Shown in pieces: positions 1 through 13,400 of a DNA stretch of 64,000 nucleotides. The position numbers and the translations under genes were made by a program. Source of the DNA: Vanessa cardui (taxonomy: Eukaryota; Arthropoda; Insecta; Lepidoptera; Nymphalidae); the NCBI RefSeq assembly GCF_905220365.1, contig NC_061135.1, positions 10,569,501 through 10,633,500 of the forward strand, written 5' to 3'. Numbering within the stretch: the first letter of the stretch is position 1; each line of letters opens with the position of its first letter. Under the pieces are notes generated by a model, which saw only the letters and a list, made by a program, of their open reading frames with translations, was not told the origin of the DNA and searched no databases.

Positions 1-440
1 AACTCCTAAATTTGGTCCAGTTGCATTATCTAGAACTAGGCGATCTATCGTTTATTTATGCCACGGTCATTCATAAACTATTATAATAACATCATTAATC
101 AATCGTATCAAAAAAGAAACAAATCATTGGAATAATTTATAAATCGTTAGAATAAATTTGCATGCGTTTTAAGGTAATAATATAGACATAATATATAATA
201 TATAGATAGAACAGTATAGATATTTATCTATTAACGTATATATAGTATCTATAACAAAACGCTACGTCCCACGATAGAGCAGCTACTAACAGCTACACGG
301 GTGTAACCCCGAGTCTTAAAGTTGTCGTGGGAATTGACTTGAAGTGTGTAAATTTATATGATATCGAATGCGATTACTTGGACTTATATAAAAATAATAT
401 AATAATAATAATAAATATATACGAGACAAGATGTTGTCTG
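1..440. other. AT-rich non-coding DNA
   Basis: No open frame of note and no recognisable gene. There are ATA/TAA-rich low-complexity runs, including an ATA run around 395-420 that may be the tail of the minus-strand SINE that follows. Confidence 0.6.
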
Positions 441-620
441 TATGTGATGACATACATTACTCTGATCCCAATGTAAGTAACTAAAGCACTTGTGTTATGG
501 AAAATCAGACGTAACAACGGTACCACAAACACCCAGACTCAAGGCAACATAGAAAACTAATGATAATCTACATCGACTCGGCCGGGAATCGAACCTGGGA
601 CCTCAGAGACCTCAGAGGGA
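441..620 (-). repeat. tRNA-derived SINE, copy 1
   Basis: Read on the minus strand, the segment at about 578-605 carries a Pol III B-box (GGTTCGATTCC) in a tRNA T-arm-like context. It is followed by a body that is almost the same as a second copy at 14,700-14,905, and by an ATA-rich tail at the left end. Two copies with the same internal B-box and a tRNA-unrelated body are the signature of a tRNA-derived SINE. I do not recognise the family name. Confidence 0.75.
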
Positions 621-3600
621 CGTCAAAAATAAATTATAGATACAAAATATTAAAAAATATCTACATGCGATTTCTTGCTCAACTAGATCACAAAAAACAC
701 TTCTCACAACAGAGATAACAATTAGAAAAAAACTTTTAATAGGATATCTGAGACAATTGCTTTTTAAAACAATTTCCAGTTTAAAACCAGAACACAACTT
801 GCTTCTAAAAATTGATTTACTTAATTTATAAAATTACACGCAAATCAATATAAACACCTGTATACTACTATATATGATAATTTTAAATGAAATTTGAGTA
901 CTTACAAACCCACATGCGAAAACACAGGTATATTTTATTTCAAAACACAGCACGAAAAGTATGGAGACGATATTATTTAACGTGTTTCACATTCGGGACA
1001 TGAAACGACTCGGAGGACTATGCTCTGATTTTAGTTGTAAGGTTTCGGCTACGGCTGATGCCGAAAGAGAGGCCTTACCTTTCGCCCAGTGTGACTCGTG
1101 CGACATATTGAATTTAAAATCGTAGTGGATGTACACGAGAATTTTGTCGTTATTTAAATCTATACACATATAATAAAATTGGAGTGTCTTTTTATAATAT
1201 TAGAATAGCCCTTTTTTACTCAATGCATATGCATGTATACATGGAACATATACCAAAATAACATTTTAACGGGACTTTCACTGGCAAATTACTGATATAA
1301 TAAGGAGTAACTTAGGCTACATTAATTATTTGTTGTTGATTCAAACGCGTAAAAGATCGCGGGCACAGCTAGTTTAAAATAAATAATGTATGAAATTACA
1401 ATAAGTCCAATTAAACACGTTTATAAAAAAAAACAGCGTAATTTCACTGAAAAGTAGATTTTTTTTTAAGTTTCTATATAATATGTCTATTGAGTATACT
1501 GTAAGGTACAAAACCATTTCAAGTCCACGTCAAGCTACATATTTCTATTTTTTATAAAGAGAGCATAGATACTAATAGTTGTGTAGTTAATTTGTATCAA
1601 ATAGCTTATCAGTTTATGTATATATAATGTTTTTAAATGCCTTTGCACTATCATTTAAATTACTAATTACACGTCATATATACTAACGATTTTTTTCTTA
1701 ATGAAAAAACTTAATAATCAAAATTTATTAAGCAAATTTAAATAACTTCAATAGAACACCTTTCCAGTCAATCTCTCACAGACAAATATTATAGGGCACA
1801 GTGGACGACTGGCTTTAAGCTTAAACAAGTAACGACTAAAACGTTAAACTATTGATTGTACATATTATGGGTTGTAGTACAGGCTTTAATTGGTGACACG
1901 TTAGAATGTAGATAACACCCAATACGTTGTTTTAGCTTGAGTGTCCAACATAACACAGCCTCTACAAAGTTTTGTCACTTTGTGCGGTTCACATTCACAT
2001 TGTGCATATTATTTTTTTGGAGTCGAAAAGTGAAAATAGAGTCGTTTTAAAATGAAGGGTTAAAATTTATTGCACATGTGACACACTTTAATTCTACGCA
2101 TACTAGGTTTTGTATTCGTATCCGTAAAATGTTTTCCTATGTCGAAGCGCAAGAGATGAATATTAGAAATACAACATGGAAATTTTGCGCTTGTAACCAG
2201 CACGGTTTCAAATCCAAATTTCGGATCAAAATTTTAAAGAATTAAAAATGTATTCGATCAAAATACAAAAATGTACCCAAATGAATAAATTTTGATACTC
2301 TAAAATGTTTTTTCTTGAAGTTAATAGGAATGATAAAATTACTATACCAGTACGAACAAAAAGGGCGACTACAAATACTAGTACAATTATCATTAAAGTG
2401 TAAACTTAAATCAAACTTGGCTTGTATCGTATATCATAACGCGAACGTAGGACAGAGAGCTGTTCATAGTCGAAGAAAGGGTACACGGAAGCAGTCGGCT
2501 ATCAGATCAAAGATATGTTATGGAGCACATCTTGGGATATTATTATCTTAACTAATGCATAAACATTCATACAATTTCCTTGATCTCGGTGAACAAAGAT
2601 CTCTACATGGTGACCAGCTGGTATCTCTTAGCTCAGAAATAATTGAGAGTGCAATAATAAGACTACCAATGCTGTACTAATTTATCCAAGAATAGCAACC
2701 GTATAAGTTACAACCGTGTCGAAAATAACTGAAATGTTGTATCGTAATTCCGATTCTCTCGGCGAAAAATGAACCTCTCCCAATGAATGACCAAGGCGAA
2801 GGCCGGATATTATATGTATATTTTTTTAATTACTATTTCAGACAAATAATAAATTCCATAATACCCTTATTTTCCGCTATTTTATTAAAGATCATTGCAA
2901 TGTTTTTTTATAATACCAGAAGCTTTTGCGGGTTTTCTACGACCCTGACACCACCCGGATAAGAATATATAATATATGTATTTTCCTAAAGCCCTTACAT
3001 ACTTATATAAACTCTACATTATTAATATTATATGTAAGAAACATTCCATATTTTAATATACATAAAAACTAAAAATAACTACTTTAATAAACATGACCTG
3101 GTGGGATATTAGCTTTTCCCGTTGCATCGCGATTCAGATTAAGAATAAAATGAAATGTTATCTTAATGATTCCCTGGCTATGGTAACAAAGATCAAGTTT
3201 CTGAGAACAATTCATCAATTTATCTTAGTTTTAAGATTATCTTAAAAACTGCACTACTAATGCTCCTCTAACAGACCTAAATAGACAAATAATGACAATG
3301 CAGCCTTGGATACATCTCATTGAACGATTACGAGGAATTCTTGTTCATTTTTTCATATTAGCAATAAAGTAGGCAGCTTACATAGCAAAATCTTTATTTT
3401 GTTGGATTTGAGACAAATAAAGGATTTACTCAATTACATTGATAATACTAGAAATAAGCCATCAATTATATGTATATATAAGTCTGCCATTTATGCCTAA
3501 ACAAGTCAAATAGTTTTGGACATACTAGCTGAATTTTTTCATCACCCCTTATCAGATATCTCCGCTGTTCAATTCTGATTTGGTAGTAAATTGTTAAATA

Positions 3601-4929
3601 TCAATAAGCAATTATGGCGCTTCTAAAAGATATGTGTTGATGATGAATAGTTTTTTGGCAAACTTTTTATTGTAGAAAATCACGATTAAGTTATGAACAG
3701 TAAAGTTTAACCAATTATTATTTATCTTCTTTTAAACAAATCATTATCTTCCCATTTGGAAACAATTTAATTGACAATTTTAAAATAACAAATTCGTTAA
3801 TTATTCTTTTAACCATAATATCTTAAGCAAATGTCGATATTGATATCACACATATAACTAGATAATTTTTTAATATAATTATGTAATATACATTTTGTAT
3901 ATTCACGTGCAGATTGGTTTTATACAACATGAAACAAATAGATATTGTGTGATAATCTTGTCTGTATGGATATTGATGGAAATTTAAATACTGTTTATTT
4001 GTAAGACTAAATAAAGGGTCTGTTCTTTTAATCTTTGTTTAAATTAATCATAGATAAATAACGATATATAAATACTTATCATTACAATAGTATTAAGCTA
4101 GTAACCAAAAGTAATTATTCCTTAATAGAAGATAAATGTCACGCATATACTAATTTTTTACGTATTATATGCCGCAAGATGTAGATTAGAATGTAAATAT
4201 GATTAAAATAGCAGAAATTCCAAGCAGATATGTGAGTGTAAACACTGATAGCGCAATTATTTTGCGGTACACATCTAACCGGCTTAACTCGTCATAAAAC
4301 GAGAAAACAGACGCGAAAATACATTACTTACAAGAGAGGATGACATGAGAGGATGCCGTTGCCCAGCGTTGGGATATTTATTATACTTTACTATGGAGAT
4401 ATCATAAGAAATGATCTTCGCATTCGAAATTAAATTGCTTAAGGAAGCTTTAAGCTATAATATTAAGTATACAATGATTAAAGGTGTGAATGACTTTATA
4501 ATAAATATTGTGAAATAAAAACTACGTATTAATAGTTTAATACAAGTAATTTTTAATAGGTAAATTATCTTAAGATTCAAATCTCAAACATGTAAATCTT
4601 AACCGCGAAGTAGGCGTGTTTGTTGAGTTAAATAAATTAAAATGTTATGTTTCTAATTAGAATACCATGTTAAAAATAATAGTTACATAATCGGCGTAAT
4701 GATTACTTCCAAACTAATATCGGCTGCATTGATATTTTTAAGAGAGTGCGCAAAATTGAGACACGGGAGTGTAAATAGTGACTTCTTAAACCTCAACCTA
4801 CTTCTCAGAAGTTATAAACGAAAATCCTCGAAGGAAATCAAGACGAGATTTCAACTCATACCTTTGCATAAATTACACTAGCTACATAACGCCCACTAAT
4901 AGTAAGGGTTAGACAAAAATTTAATACTT
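621..4929. other. non-coding, AT-rich; one dispersed repeat
   Basis: Only short chance open frames occur (for example 78 codons at 2315-2551), without domain-like composition or splice-supported extension. A dispersed repeat at about 1262-1372 is listed separately. I see nothing else. Confidence 0.55.
1262..1372 (-). repeat. dispersed repeat fragment (CTAGCTGTGCCCGCG type)
   Basis: The reverse complement begins ACTAGCTGTGCCCGCG and continues through a block on gaining a track of TTACTCC, ATATCAG and GTGAAAGTCC. The plus-strand segment at about 39,790-40,020 has the same order of blocks, so this is a dispersed repeat. Its class is not clear from the fragment. Confidence 0.65.
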
Positions 4930-4934
4930 AAAAG

Positions 4935-5085
4935 TTTAAAATAATTGTAACTCAGTATCGGTGGCTCAACGGTACACATGAGGTCTAACAATGTGGATAT
5001 CGTTCGATCCTGACCTCTTGAACTATTGCTCTAAAGCTTGCTTAAAGCTTAGATGGAGCAGAGACTAGAAGTATCGGTAAAATCG
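4935..5085 (+). repeat. candidate tRNA-derived SINE fragment
   Basis: The head has A-box-like (GGTGGCTCAACGGT) and B-box-like (CGTTCGATCC) segments about 35 bases apart, followed by GACCTCTTGAACTATTG. The segment at about 10,366-10,490 has the same order (AGCTAACGGT, AGTTCGATTGG, CCTATTGTCGAACCC), so the two look like diverged copies of one SINE family. Confidence 0.5.
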
Positions 5086-5090
5086 GTAAA

Positions 5091-6600
5091 GTAATATTTT
5101 AAGTGTTTTTTTTTAATTTAAAAAATGCGCTATTTTTTTAAGTTAAATGTCGATTAAAATATCATAATGATTAAAATGCCACAACTCTATCAGAACATTT
5201 ATATAATCTGATACAGAATTAGTGATGTCTTTGTTATTTTACCTTATTTTTAAAATTCAAAACACTTCGCTTTTTGTTACCACATAAACAAATGACAATT
5301 CTTAACAACTGGGAATTATTCATAATTCATTCGAACACCTCATTCTCTTATACGGAACCAAAAGAAAATAAGCCTTAACGTGGCGTAGTAAACATCAATT
5401 TTGACAACAGCTGTTATATTTAAAAGATCCCATTGTATTTGAGTTTGAGCTAGTAAAATCGCGAATACAATGACAAATTAACCCATACAGGCCAATGACA
5501 ACAGTCATATTAATCTTAGACCTAGACGCAGGGCTGACAGCTAACTATTAATGTTCCCAGAAGAAAAAGTATGTATTACAGATGCAAAAAAAATAACCTT
5601 AGCTAAATTTATAAGACACTATCATTAATTATTGAATGATGAAGAGCATACGTTATAAAAAACGGTTTAAAAATTGAAAAAGAAAATCTGAGATCATATA
5701 TTTCAAAATTTGACTTTAATTGTTTGTTATATTCTTACCGGAATGTTTAAAATGTTAAGCACAAATTTCAAGAATAAAATGAGAGAATTTATATATTTAA
5801 GGGAAATCTTTATAACAAACTAAAGGATTCCTTTTAGAAATTCAGTAATAAAGTTATTTGCTTATTTGATTTCTGATGGGCGAACGGCATATCTGAAGTA
5901 CGCCGTCAAACTCTTAGTGTTAAGTTATATATGATCAAAGACTAACGTTACAATAAATAAAATCATTTTATTATATAAGATGTTACAATAAAGAAATAAA
6001 TTTTAACTTAACAAGTACAGTACAATAAGAACTAAAGGGTGAGGTCGACTTGAGTCTTGACATAGGAACCTAGGACTTTATGAGTAATAAATAATTAGAC
6101 GAGCTTTTGTAGGCTTCGACATGACATGATTCATCCGGATAATGAGCTGTAACTTATGCCGGAAACAGATATTAAACAATATATTTTATGTAATATAATA
6201 TTTTTAATGTGACTAGATGATAATATATGAAAATTGTTAGTTAATTTATTAATGAGTAAATTCAACTAATTGGTAGATTAACAGTGAATAACATTTTTCT
6301 TTTAGATGTAAATATGTAATATATTTATATACAATATTATATTTATATTTATATACATTATATTTATATACAATTGTAACTAATTACAAATTGTATTAAT
6401 GGTAATATTTTCCAGGTCTCAATAAATATATTGTAAAGTAATGTAATTTCGATATTATATAGCTTTTATTGTAATAAGGTATAGCTTTTTGTAGGCCAAT
6501 CTCGATGTTACCCTGTCACCAGTTATTTTACTCTCAGCGAGTAAAACTTATTTTTTCTATTATTTCATTTGTAATTCACAAGCTTGTAAATTTCTCATTT
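5091..6600. other. non-coding, AT-rich
   Basis: Only short chance open frames and ATATTTATAT-type low-complexity stretches near 6300-6380. No gene or repeat recognised. Confidence 0.5.
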
Positions 6601-6610
6601 ACAGAGTAAA

Positions 6611-6814
6611 CTCACAATAGTGAGGAAGGCCTTGAGTATGGATGTGGATGAATATAGAGGAAGATGGCGACCCAAGTAACGAAGGATGGATTGTATGAAA
6701 GACGATATGATTAGAAAGAATGTTACTTGTGAGATGACGTCTGACAGAGAAGTATGGAAGGAGAAGACATGCTGCGCCGATCCAAATAAAATTGGGATAA
6801 GGGCAGGAAACTGA
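6611..6814 (+). pseudogene. RTE-type LINE reverse transcriptase, C-terminal remnant
   Basis: Translation of the plus strand gives a stretch with the order KALSMDVDEYRGRWRPK, stop, RRMDCMKDDM, EMTSDREVWKEKTCCADP and then a stop. This matches the conserved tail of RTE-like LINE polyproteins in insects (GRPKKRW, DCVKDDM and TCCADP-like blocks, from general knowledge). One in-frame stop breaks the first half, and nothing of the endonuclease or RT core is left upstream. A minus-strand frame of 130 codons over 6595-6987 is an antisense shadow of this. Confidence 0.7.
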
Positions 6815-7139
6815 TGACATAGCAATCTCACGATTATCCTAAACTTATTAAAACACATATTTTTATTTTTAAAATATGACATAGAAAAGAATGATAGAGG
6901 TAACTTAGCATTGGAAGAAAAAGCCGTAATAGAGTCTGATAATGAACATAATACAGCGAAAATTATATTGGAAACAATTATAAACATAGGTACTGCCTCT
7001 AAATATTCATTAACATATTAAATCTTATTAATTTTCCTTATCCTTATAATAATTATCAGGGATCGGTGCAGTACGTTGTATAACACTACAAGAAAAAAAT
7101 GATTTGGCTGACCATGCACCTGACGCAAACTCTTATAAA

Positions 7140-7500
7140 GCTATTATTAATTGGTTGATTTCCCACCTCCAAGCAGATTGCTATGTGTGGCATTACACAG
7201 ATTTTTTTATGGAATAGGTTGGCGAAGGAGCATATGGGCCACCTGCTGGTAAGTGGTCGCCATCACCCATAGACAATGACGCTGTAAGAAATATTAACTA
7301 TTCCTTACATCGTCAATGTGCCACCAACCTTGGGAACTAAGAAGCTATGTCCCTTGTGTCTGTACACTGGCTCACTCGTCTTTCAAACTGGAACACAACG
7401 ATACTGTGTACTGTTGTTTAGCGGCAGAATATCTGATGAGTGGGTGGTACCTACCCAAGCGGGCTTGCACAAAGCCCTACCAAACCCTACCAGACAAAAA
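7140..7500 (+). repeat. common lepidopteran dispersed repeat (fragment)
   Basis: The text contains the blocks GCATATGGGCCACCTG, GTGCCACCAACCTTGGGAAC, ACTGGCTCACTC, GTGGGTGGTACCTACC and GGCTTGCACAAAGCCCTACC, which I recognise as a repeat scattered through butterfly and moth genomes. Shorter, older pieces of the same repeat lie at about 11,395-11,470 (ACCACTTGGTGGTGA...) and 18,690-18,760. I cannot assign the class from a fragment. Confidence 0.7.
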
Positions 7501-8766
7501 AATGCCCTATAGATTTTTCCAAAAACGTTATATAAAACAGAAATACATAAATTAATTCGTTACACAAATTTACTGATTCACAATAAATAAAACCATGAAT
7601 ATAAACGAAATTCCCACACTGAACTTAGTAACTGTCAACGGACGTGATTGCGATTGCGCAAATTAGCCTTCTGCTGTTCCTATACTGATAACAGTAGCAT
7701 AACCCTGGCCCTATTTACTGAGGATGTACGCACACGCTAATTGTTGGATGATAGCAAATTTTAATTAGGACTCCGAAATCTATTATGTACTTGAGTTTAT
7801 TCGCGTAGCCCAGTCGTTTAACATCTTAAAAAACTAAATATTAAAAAAATCAGTATAATAGAATCCTTCCTAATATAATGCTTCATTTATAAGAAAGTTA
7901 TATTTCACATTATTCCATTTTCATTTACATAAATTTTATTCTTTAACAAAAATTAGTATAAGAAAATCGTGTTATTTTATTTTAATAAAACGCTTTGAGT
8001 GGGTTGTTGAAAAAGCTGTTTATTGAATTTCTTGTATAAAGATCGCTAACAAAGGCCTCTGAATAAAGGAACGACGAGATTTTTAAACGAATTCTCGTAA
8101 ATAAAATTAATTTTAGCCGTCGCGTTCTCGTATTTTGTTACGAATTGTAGGGGGTCGGCATTCGCGGTAAGTAACGAATATGTTCCACTTAGCACCTGGC
8201 TTTTGACAAGTTAATCAACTGTACAAAAATATTTTTAATTTTTGTTAATAAATTGTATTAATTTGAAATTTGAGTATTCATAAATTAATTACACGATTTT
8301 GAAATACTTATACATTTAAATAAATTGCGAAATCAAATGTCAATTTTAATTTAATTTTTCAATTTCCAATACAATTTTTATTATTATTTGAATTGAAACA
8401 TAATATGTATTTTATTTAATCAAAGGCTAATTCATTATCTTTTCAAAAAGGATTTAAATAATTTATTTTGTATTATAATGGTTATAGTTTCATTGCCAAT
8501 GTAGAGCTTATTATATAGTTTCACAATATTAAACGATCAATAGAACATATGGTCAGGGCAATTTTATTATAAAATTTTACGATACGAAACAGAACCGTTG
8601 ATCAGAGTAATGATAACAAAAACATCCCTAGTGCGATTTACGTAGATATAAGCTTTGAATAAATTAACTTTAGTTAACAATTTATAAAAAATAATGGCAT
8701 ACTCTTAAAATATTTATTAATAAAATATATTTTTTTAAACATTACGTAATACAATACCTATTCGTA
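7501..8766. other. non-coding, AT-rich
   Basis: No recognisable coding, RNA gene or repeat signature. Confidence 0.5.
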
Positions 8767-8990
8767 GCTAGGCAATGGGCGGTCGAGCGCCCGGGGTCCG
8801 CTTATTTATTATCCTTTTATTATTTTATCACAATTACCATGCCACTGGTCTCTGATAGGACACGCGACAGCTACGGACTGAGAACAACGAGACACGTGCG
8901 TCCGGGACGGCGGCGCACTGCCAACTGACTGAAATCGCGAGCTTTATCAATGGGCGCATGTTATGCGCACGCGCACGTATGCTCTACCAC
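8767..8990. promoter_or_regulatory. GC-rich island, possible promoter or unannotated exon
   Basis: Within DNA of very low GC there is a sharp GC-rich patch, with GGTCGAGCGCCCGGGGTCCG at its left end, GTCCGGGACGGCGGCGCACTG in the middle and GCGCATG...GCGCACGCGCACG at the right. The plus-strand 62-codon frame that starts here has no recognisable protein. The composition resembles that of promoters and first exons in this window, but there is no other support. Confidence 0.25.
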
Positions 8991-10365
8991 TTAGATCTAT
9001 GCTTCCGTTACGTTATTAGTGCTCTTTACCTAATGTTTGTTTATTGCCTCGATCAAGTGGGTGCTTGTTTTTCTATCAATATCTACCCAAAGATATCAGA
9101 TCTGTATCACATCCGTATTGCATCTAAAGCACGCAAAAATTTTTGAACACATTTTTAAGTGCCCAATAAACTCATCAATGATCTCAATACAGTTATGTCG
9201 TTTTTTTAAGTGCTAGTAAATTTTATGTAATTTGATACTTTTCACCTTTTTGTCTTTTACGTATAAAATCTGATTATTTAATTTATAAGTATGATGCCCA
9301 CTTTTAGACTTTTTTCTATGACGTTTCCAGATTAGTTAATATGATTATTCTTCATAAATATTTATGACATAAAAAAATTATGAAAATTACTTTTTACAAC
9401 AGTTGATTAAAAATACTTTAGTTTTAAATTCAAATTCTATTATAAAGAGTATTGTCGTCAACTTCTTACAGGAAAATAAAACATTAAAAAAATAAACACA
9501 ATTATTCTGACACATTTAAAATCACACAGGGGGTATACCTATTATCAAATTCATCATATTAAAGAACTTATATAAATAATTAAAATGAGTCTCTATTCGT
9601 TGATTTTTACCGAGATGTATAAAATAATGATAGTAAAATTACACTTATAAAATCAACATACTTAGGTACCTTTATCTGTCTGTGTAATCAATGACAAAGC
9701 ACAACTGGTAACATTATTTTTATTTTTATAAATAGATATTGCATTCCGAGCCTGTGCTAGCTTTATGTTTAATCCTGCTAATTTTCAAATTAAATTATAG
9801 TTGCTTATAAAACCTCCTTAGATAACGTTTATTTCGCCCTTGATTGATTGATGATTTTGATTTACTGTCGTTTATAAAGTATAAAATATTATAGATATCC
9901 AACTTCAGGTGAAAATATGACCATCTATACCGGTTTTGCTATCAAGATCAACAGCGTAATAATTTCCAAACAGCATAGAGCGTTCAATAAAAACTCTATA
10001 TTACGGTAGACTCATTACGAGTAATATGTTCATTTTTTATTCCTTAACACAATCTCATTTCACAATCAGAATTCCTTCAACTGGTTAAGTGTAAAAACAT
10101 ATTTATCCTTCTTAGTAGCCAACCGAGACGATGTACGGTATTATTTTTGTATTTTATAGAATTTAACATAAATCTTTGAGTTATTTATATATCATAATTA
10201 GGGATATATGTACATGCATATCTTTGTTTATTTATCTAATTCAATATTTCTATAATTCGAAACTCTTTCTAACTCCATTATGGAGTATTTAATTATATAA
10301 TAATCTGCTTTTATTATCAAAAAAAAAATTATAATAATTTTTAAAAGGTATCATGTGATTTTAGG
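8991..10365. other. non-coding, AT-rich
   Basis: No recognisable gene or repeat. Confidence 0.5.
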
Positions 10366-10490
10366 GAGACTTGATAAGCTAACGGTTTACAAATCGACTA
10401 GCGGTGTGAAAGTTCGATTGGATCCAGTCCTGGAACAATGGGGCTGACCTATTGTCGAACCCATAGCACAAGTATAAGGCATTTTTGAAG
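10366..10490 (+). repeat. candidate tRNA-derived SINE fragment
   Basis: A-box-like AGCTAACGGT and B-box-like AGTTCGATTGG segments are followed by CCTATTGTCGAACCC. The order and spacing match the fragment at about 4,935-5,085. It is degraded and has no clear tail or target duplication. Confidence 0.45.
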
Positions 10491-13400
10491 AGGAACATAA
10501 TCGATTAACTGTTTTGAAACCAATCTTAGAATCTACTATACACAACATAATTCTTGACATAGAATCTATTAAATATTAATAATATTATCATTGTGAAAGT
10601 AACTCTGTCTACCAAACCGCTGAACCGAATATGATGAAATTTGGCATGAAGCAAACTTGAACTCAAAGAATGGCTACTTTTATTGCTTAACAGATGACAA
10701 CTAACGCCCTAAAACAAGCGAAAACGCAAGCGACTTATAGTAATATATAATTTAAATAATCTCTCTATTACTCACTTACTTTGCTATGTCACGGACATTA
10801 AGAATAGCTTATTTAATAGGTTGTACTTATAAAAGACTAAAAAAATATAAGCTTAATATTTTCTACAAACTTTTCATCATTTTTCAATTTTCATTAGCAA
10901 TATTTGATATTTATGTATAAAAAGCAATTTAATGCTTTATGCTAATAATTAAAGCTGATTTAATGCTATCGCACAAAGAGACAGATGATTAAAACAAGAT
11001 ACTGGTTGAATAAATATGAGCTTTTTAGAAAAAAAATACATCAATTATTATTAAATGTTTCCATTTAACTTATGGACTTTGTTTACCGGCTGGCGAAGTA
11101 ATGGTCGGTGGCGTGATTATACTATGAGTGCTTTAAGATGATGGGGAACGGACTCCCCAACTATCGAGCATTCCTCAATATATAACGTTGATGAAATTTT
11201 AACATTTATTAATATTGATCATATAACAATTCATCTTCTAGTACAACACTCATTTTTTCACAATTATAATTTTACATGTTACATATTTTTTTATACTACA
11301 AAAGTAATTTGTCTTATTTTATGTGATTTAAATTATCATAATTTGAGGATTTTTATTTAATTATTAAACTTGATTATACATTGTTTATTGAATAAGTCGG
11401 CAAATGTACCACTTGGTGGTGAGCTGTTACTACCGCCTATAGATATTAACGCTGTCAGAAATCTTCACACATATAAAAAGAGGACATTTAATTGAAAAAA
11501 AGTAAACAATATTGATGTGAATATAGATTAAGATGGTTACTTACTTCAAATTGTTTGATTTGAAGAAATTGATTTACACTTTTAAAAACAAATGAATATA
11601 ATTCGGACAAAATTTCAAAATCTAAAATATATGCAAAATCTAATAATAAATTTACATTTACTTTTATTCAAGTATTTTATCGAGCGGTATTCAGTAGTGG
11701 TTTGTCAATATTTAACTAAGGAATTTAAATATTTTATTTAAATAACTTTGGAATGTAGATTATACCTACCGAAAAGAATTGAGAAGAAGATCTTCAATTT
11801 TCTTTTTAATAAATAAAATTAAAAATATTATAACAACAATATTCAACAGCTTTGCTGACAAAGCTATAAAATATAAAAACATCAAATAGTACCTCATTGA
11901 ACTGCGTTGCGGCTTGTAAACCACAAATCACGGGATTTGTCTTCGTTGAATAACCACATATCGATAATATCCTCCTATAACATGAATAGTTACAATTCTA
12001 TTAAATTATGTCACTACACTAACATAAACCAACCACAGCTGGAACCATGGTTTGTTATTTATATTTCTTTTTCATTTATTTTTGGTAACAATATCTACAC
12101 ACAGAAACAAGACAATAAAAACAGTAAGTAATTGCTTTATGTAGAGAACATTTATACTCTAAGTATGCATTTTCTAAACCGCACTCCAAAAGCATCCCAA
12201 AAAGTAAATATTATATGACTTTGTCACTGTATTTAAATCTTTAAATAAATACTTGCCTATTGATAGATTTTGCCTAAGTCTTTCACTTCACTACTGTAAT
12301 AAAATCATCGTATATAATATATTTACAAGTAATTCCGAACACTATCGATTGATTTTGTTTTTACTTGAATTCAGTAATAACCATGAAACGACCTTCATCG
12401 AAATTCTTCAGCAGTGTGTAATCGAAGTACATGCGTCACTTATGATCATTGTTCTCTTATAAAATGTGTTTCTGGAGCTAATAGCCAAAGAACAGCTTTC
12501 AAAATATAGACAGACGTGTTATAGTTTCGATCTTCAAAAATAAGCTGTATTATTTATTATAAAACATATTAAAGTATAACATAATTCCAAAACTATATTA
12601 AAATTTTCACTAATGAAACCTTCATTGTTCATTCTTCATTGTTGACAAAGTTGCCTATTAATACCAAACACAAAGGATCTCTAAACACAAATTTACCCCA
12701 TTAATAAATTCGCTAGTACTTGCCCATATTTCAAATCTGCACGCAATCTTTACATGGCTGAAAACTAGCAATAACCAGAGTTATAGTTTAATTTATTCCA
12801 ATTACTAGTATTGATTAAATTATGGCTTATTTAACACTCAAGTGGAACCTGTTTACACCATTAATCTCAATTTAAACATACATTTCAGTATTAATAACTG
12901 TATTCAAATGAAGCTTAGTTCAACTGTTTATTTATGAAAAATATGGTCACTAGTTCTGTAGCAATGTGTTGAATAATAAACTTGAATATCAAATGGTGTT
13001 GCGTGTATATTCATCACATCTCAGAACAGATCTAATAATCTTAACACCAATAACACATCATAGTATTTAAGGGAACTACTATTTTTCTGACGTGTCGTTT
13101 ACCAATGGCAAAAGTAAAAACATGAAATTAGAAAATATAAAAAAGTTCCGTTAAAGTAGATGACGAACACGCTATTGATCAGTAATATTTTTTTTGGGAT
13201 AAATATAAATACTCTAAATATATTAAACATCACATGACCAGGTTTAAATAAAATTAAAATCTCTGTAATAATTACCTATTAACGATAATGATTAACTACT
13301 AAATTTATAGTTTAATAAATCCTAACTTTTACATTCGTAGTAATTTTTAATACAAATATATATTCACATTGCCATTATAAACTACATAGTATCCGGATAT

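Noticed and set aside
6595..6987. Minus-strand frame of 130 codons, hydrophobic
   Set aside because: The plus strand encodes a recognisable RTE-type polyprotein tail over the same bases; the hydrophobic frame is its shadow.
7316..7555. Two overlapping plus frames of 79 and 64 codons
   Set aside because: They translate a dispersed repeat, not a gene.
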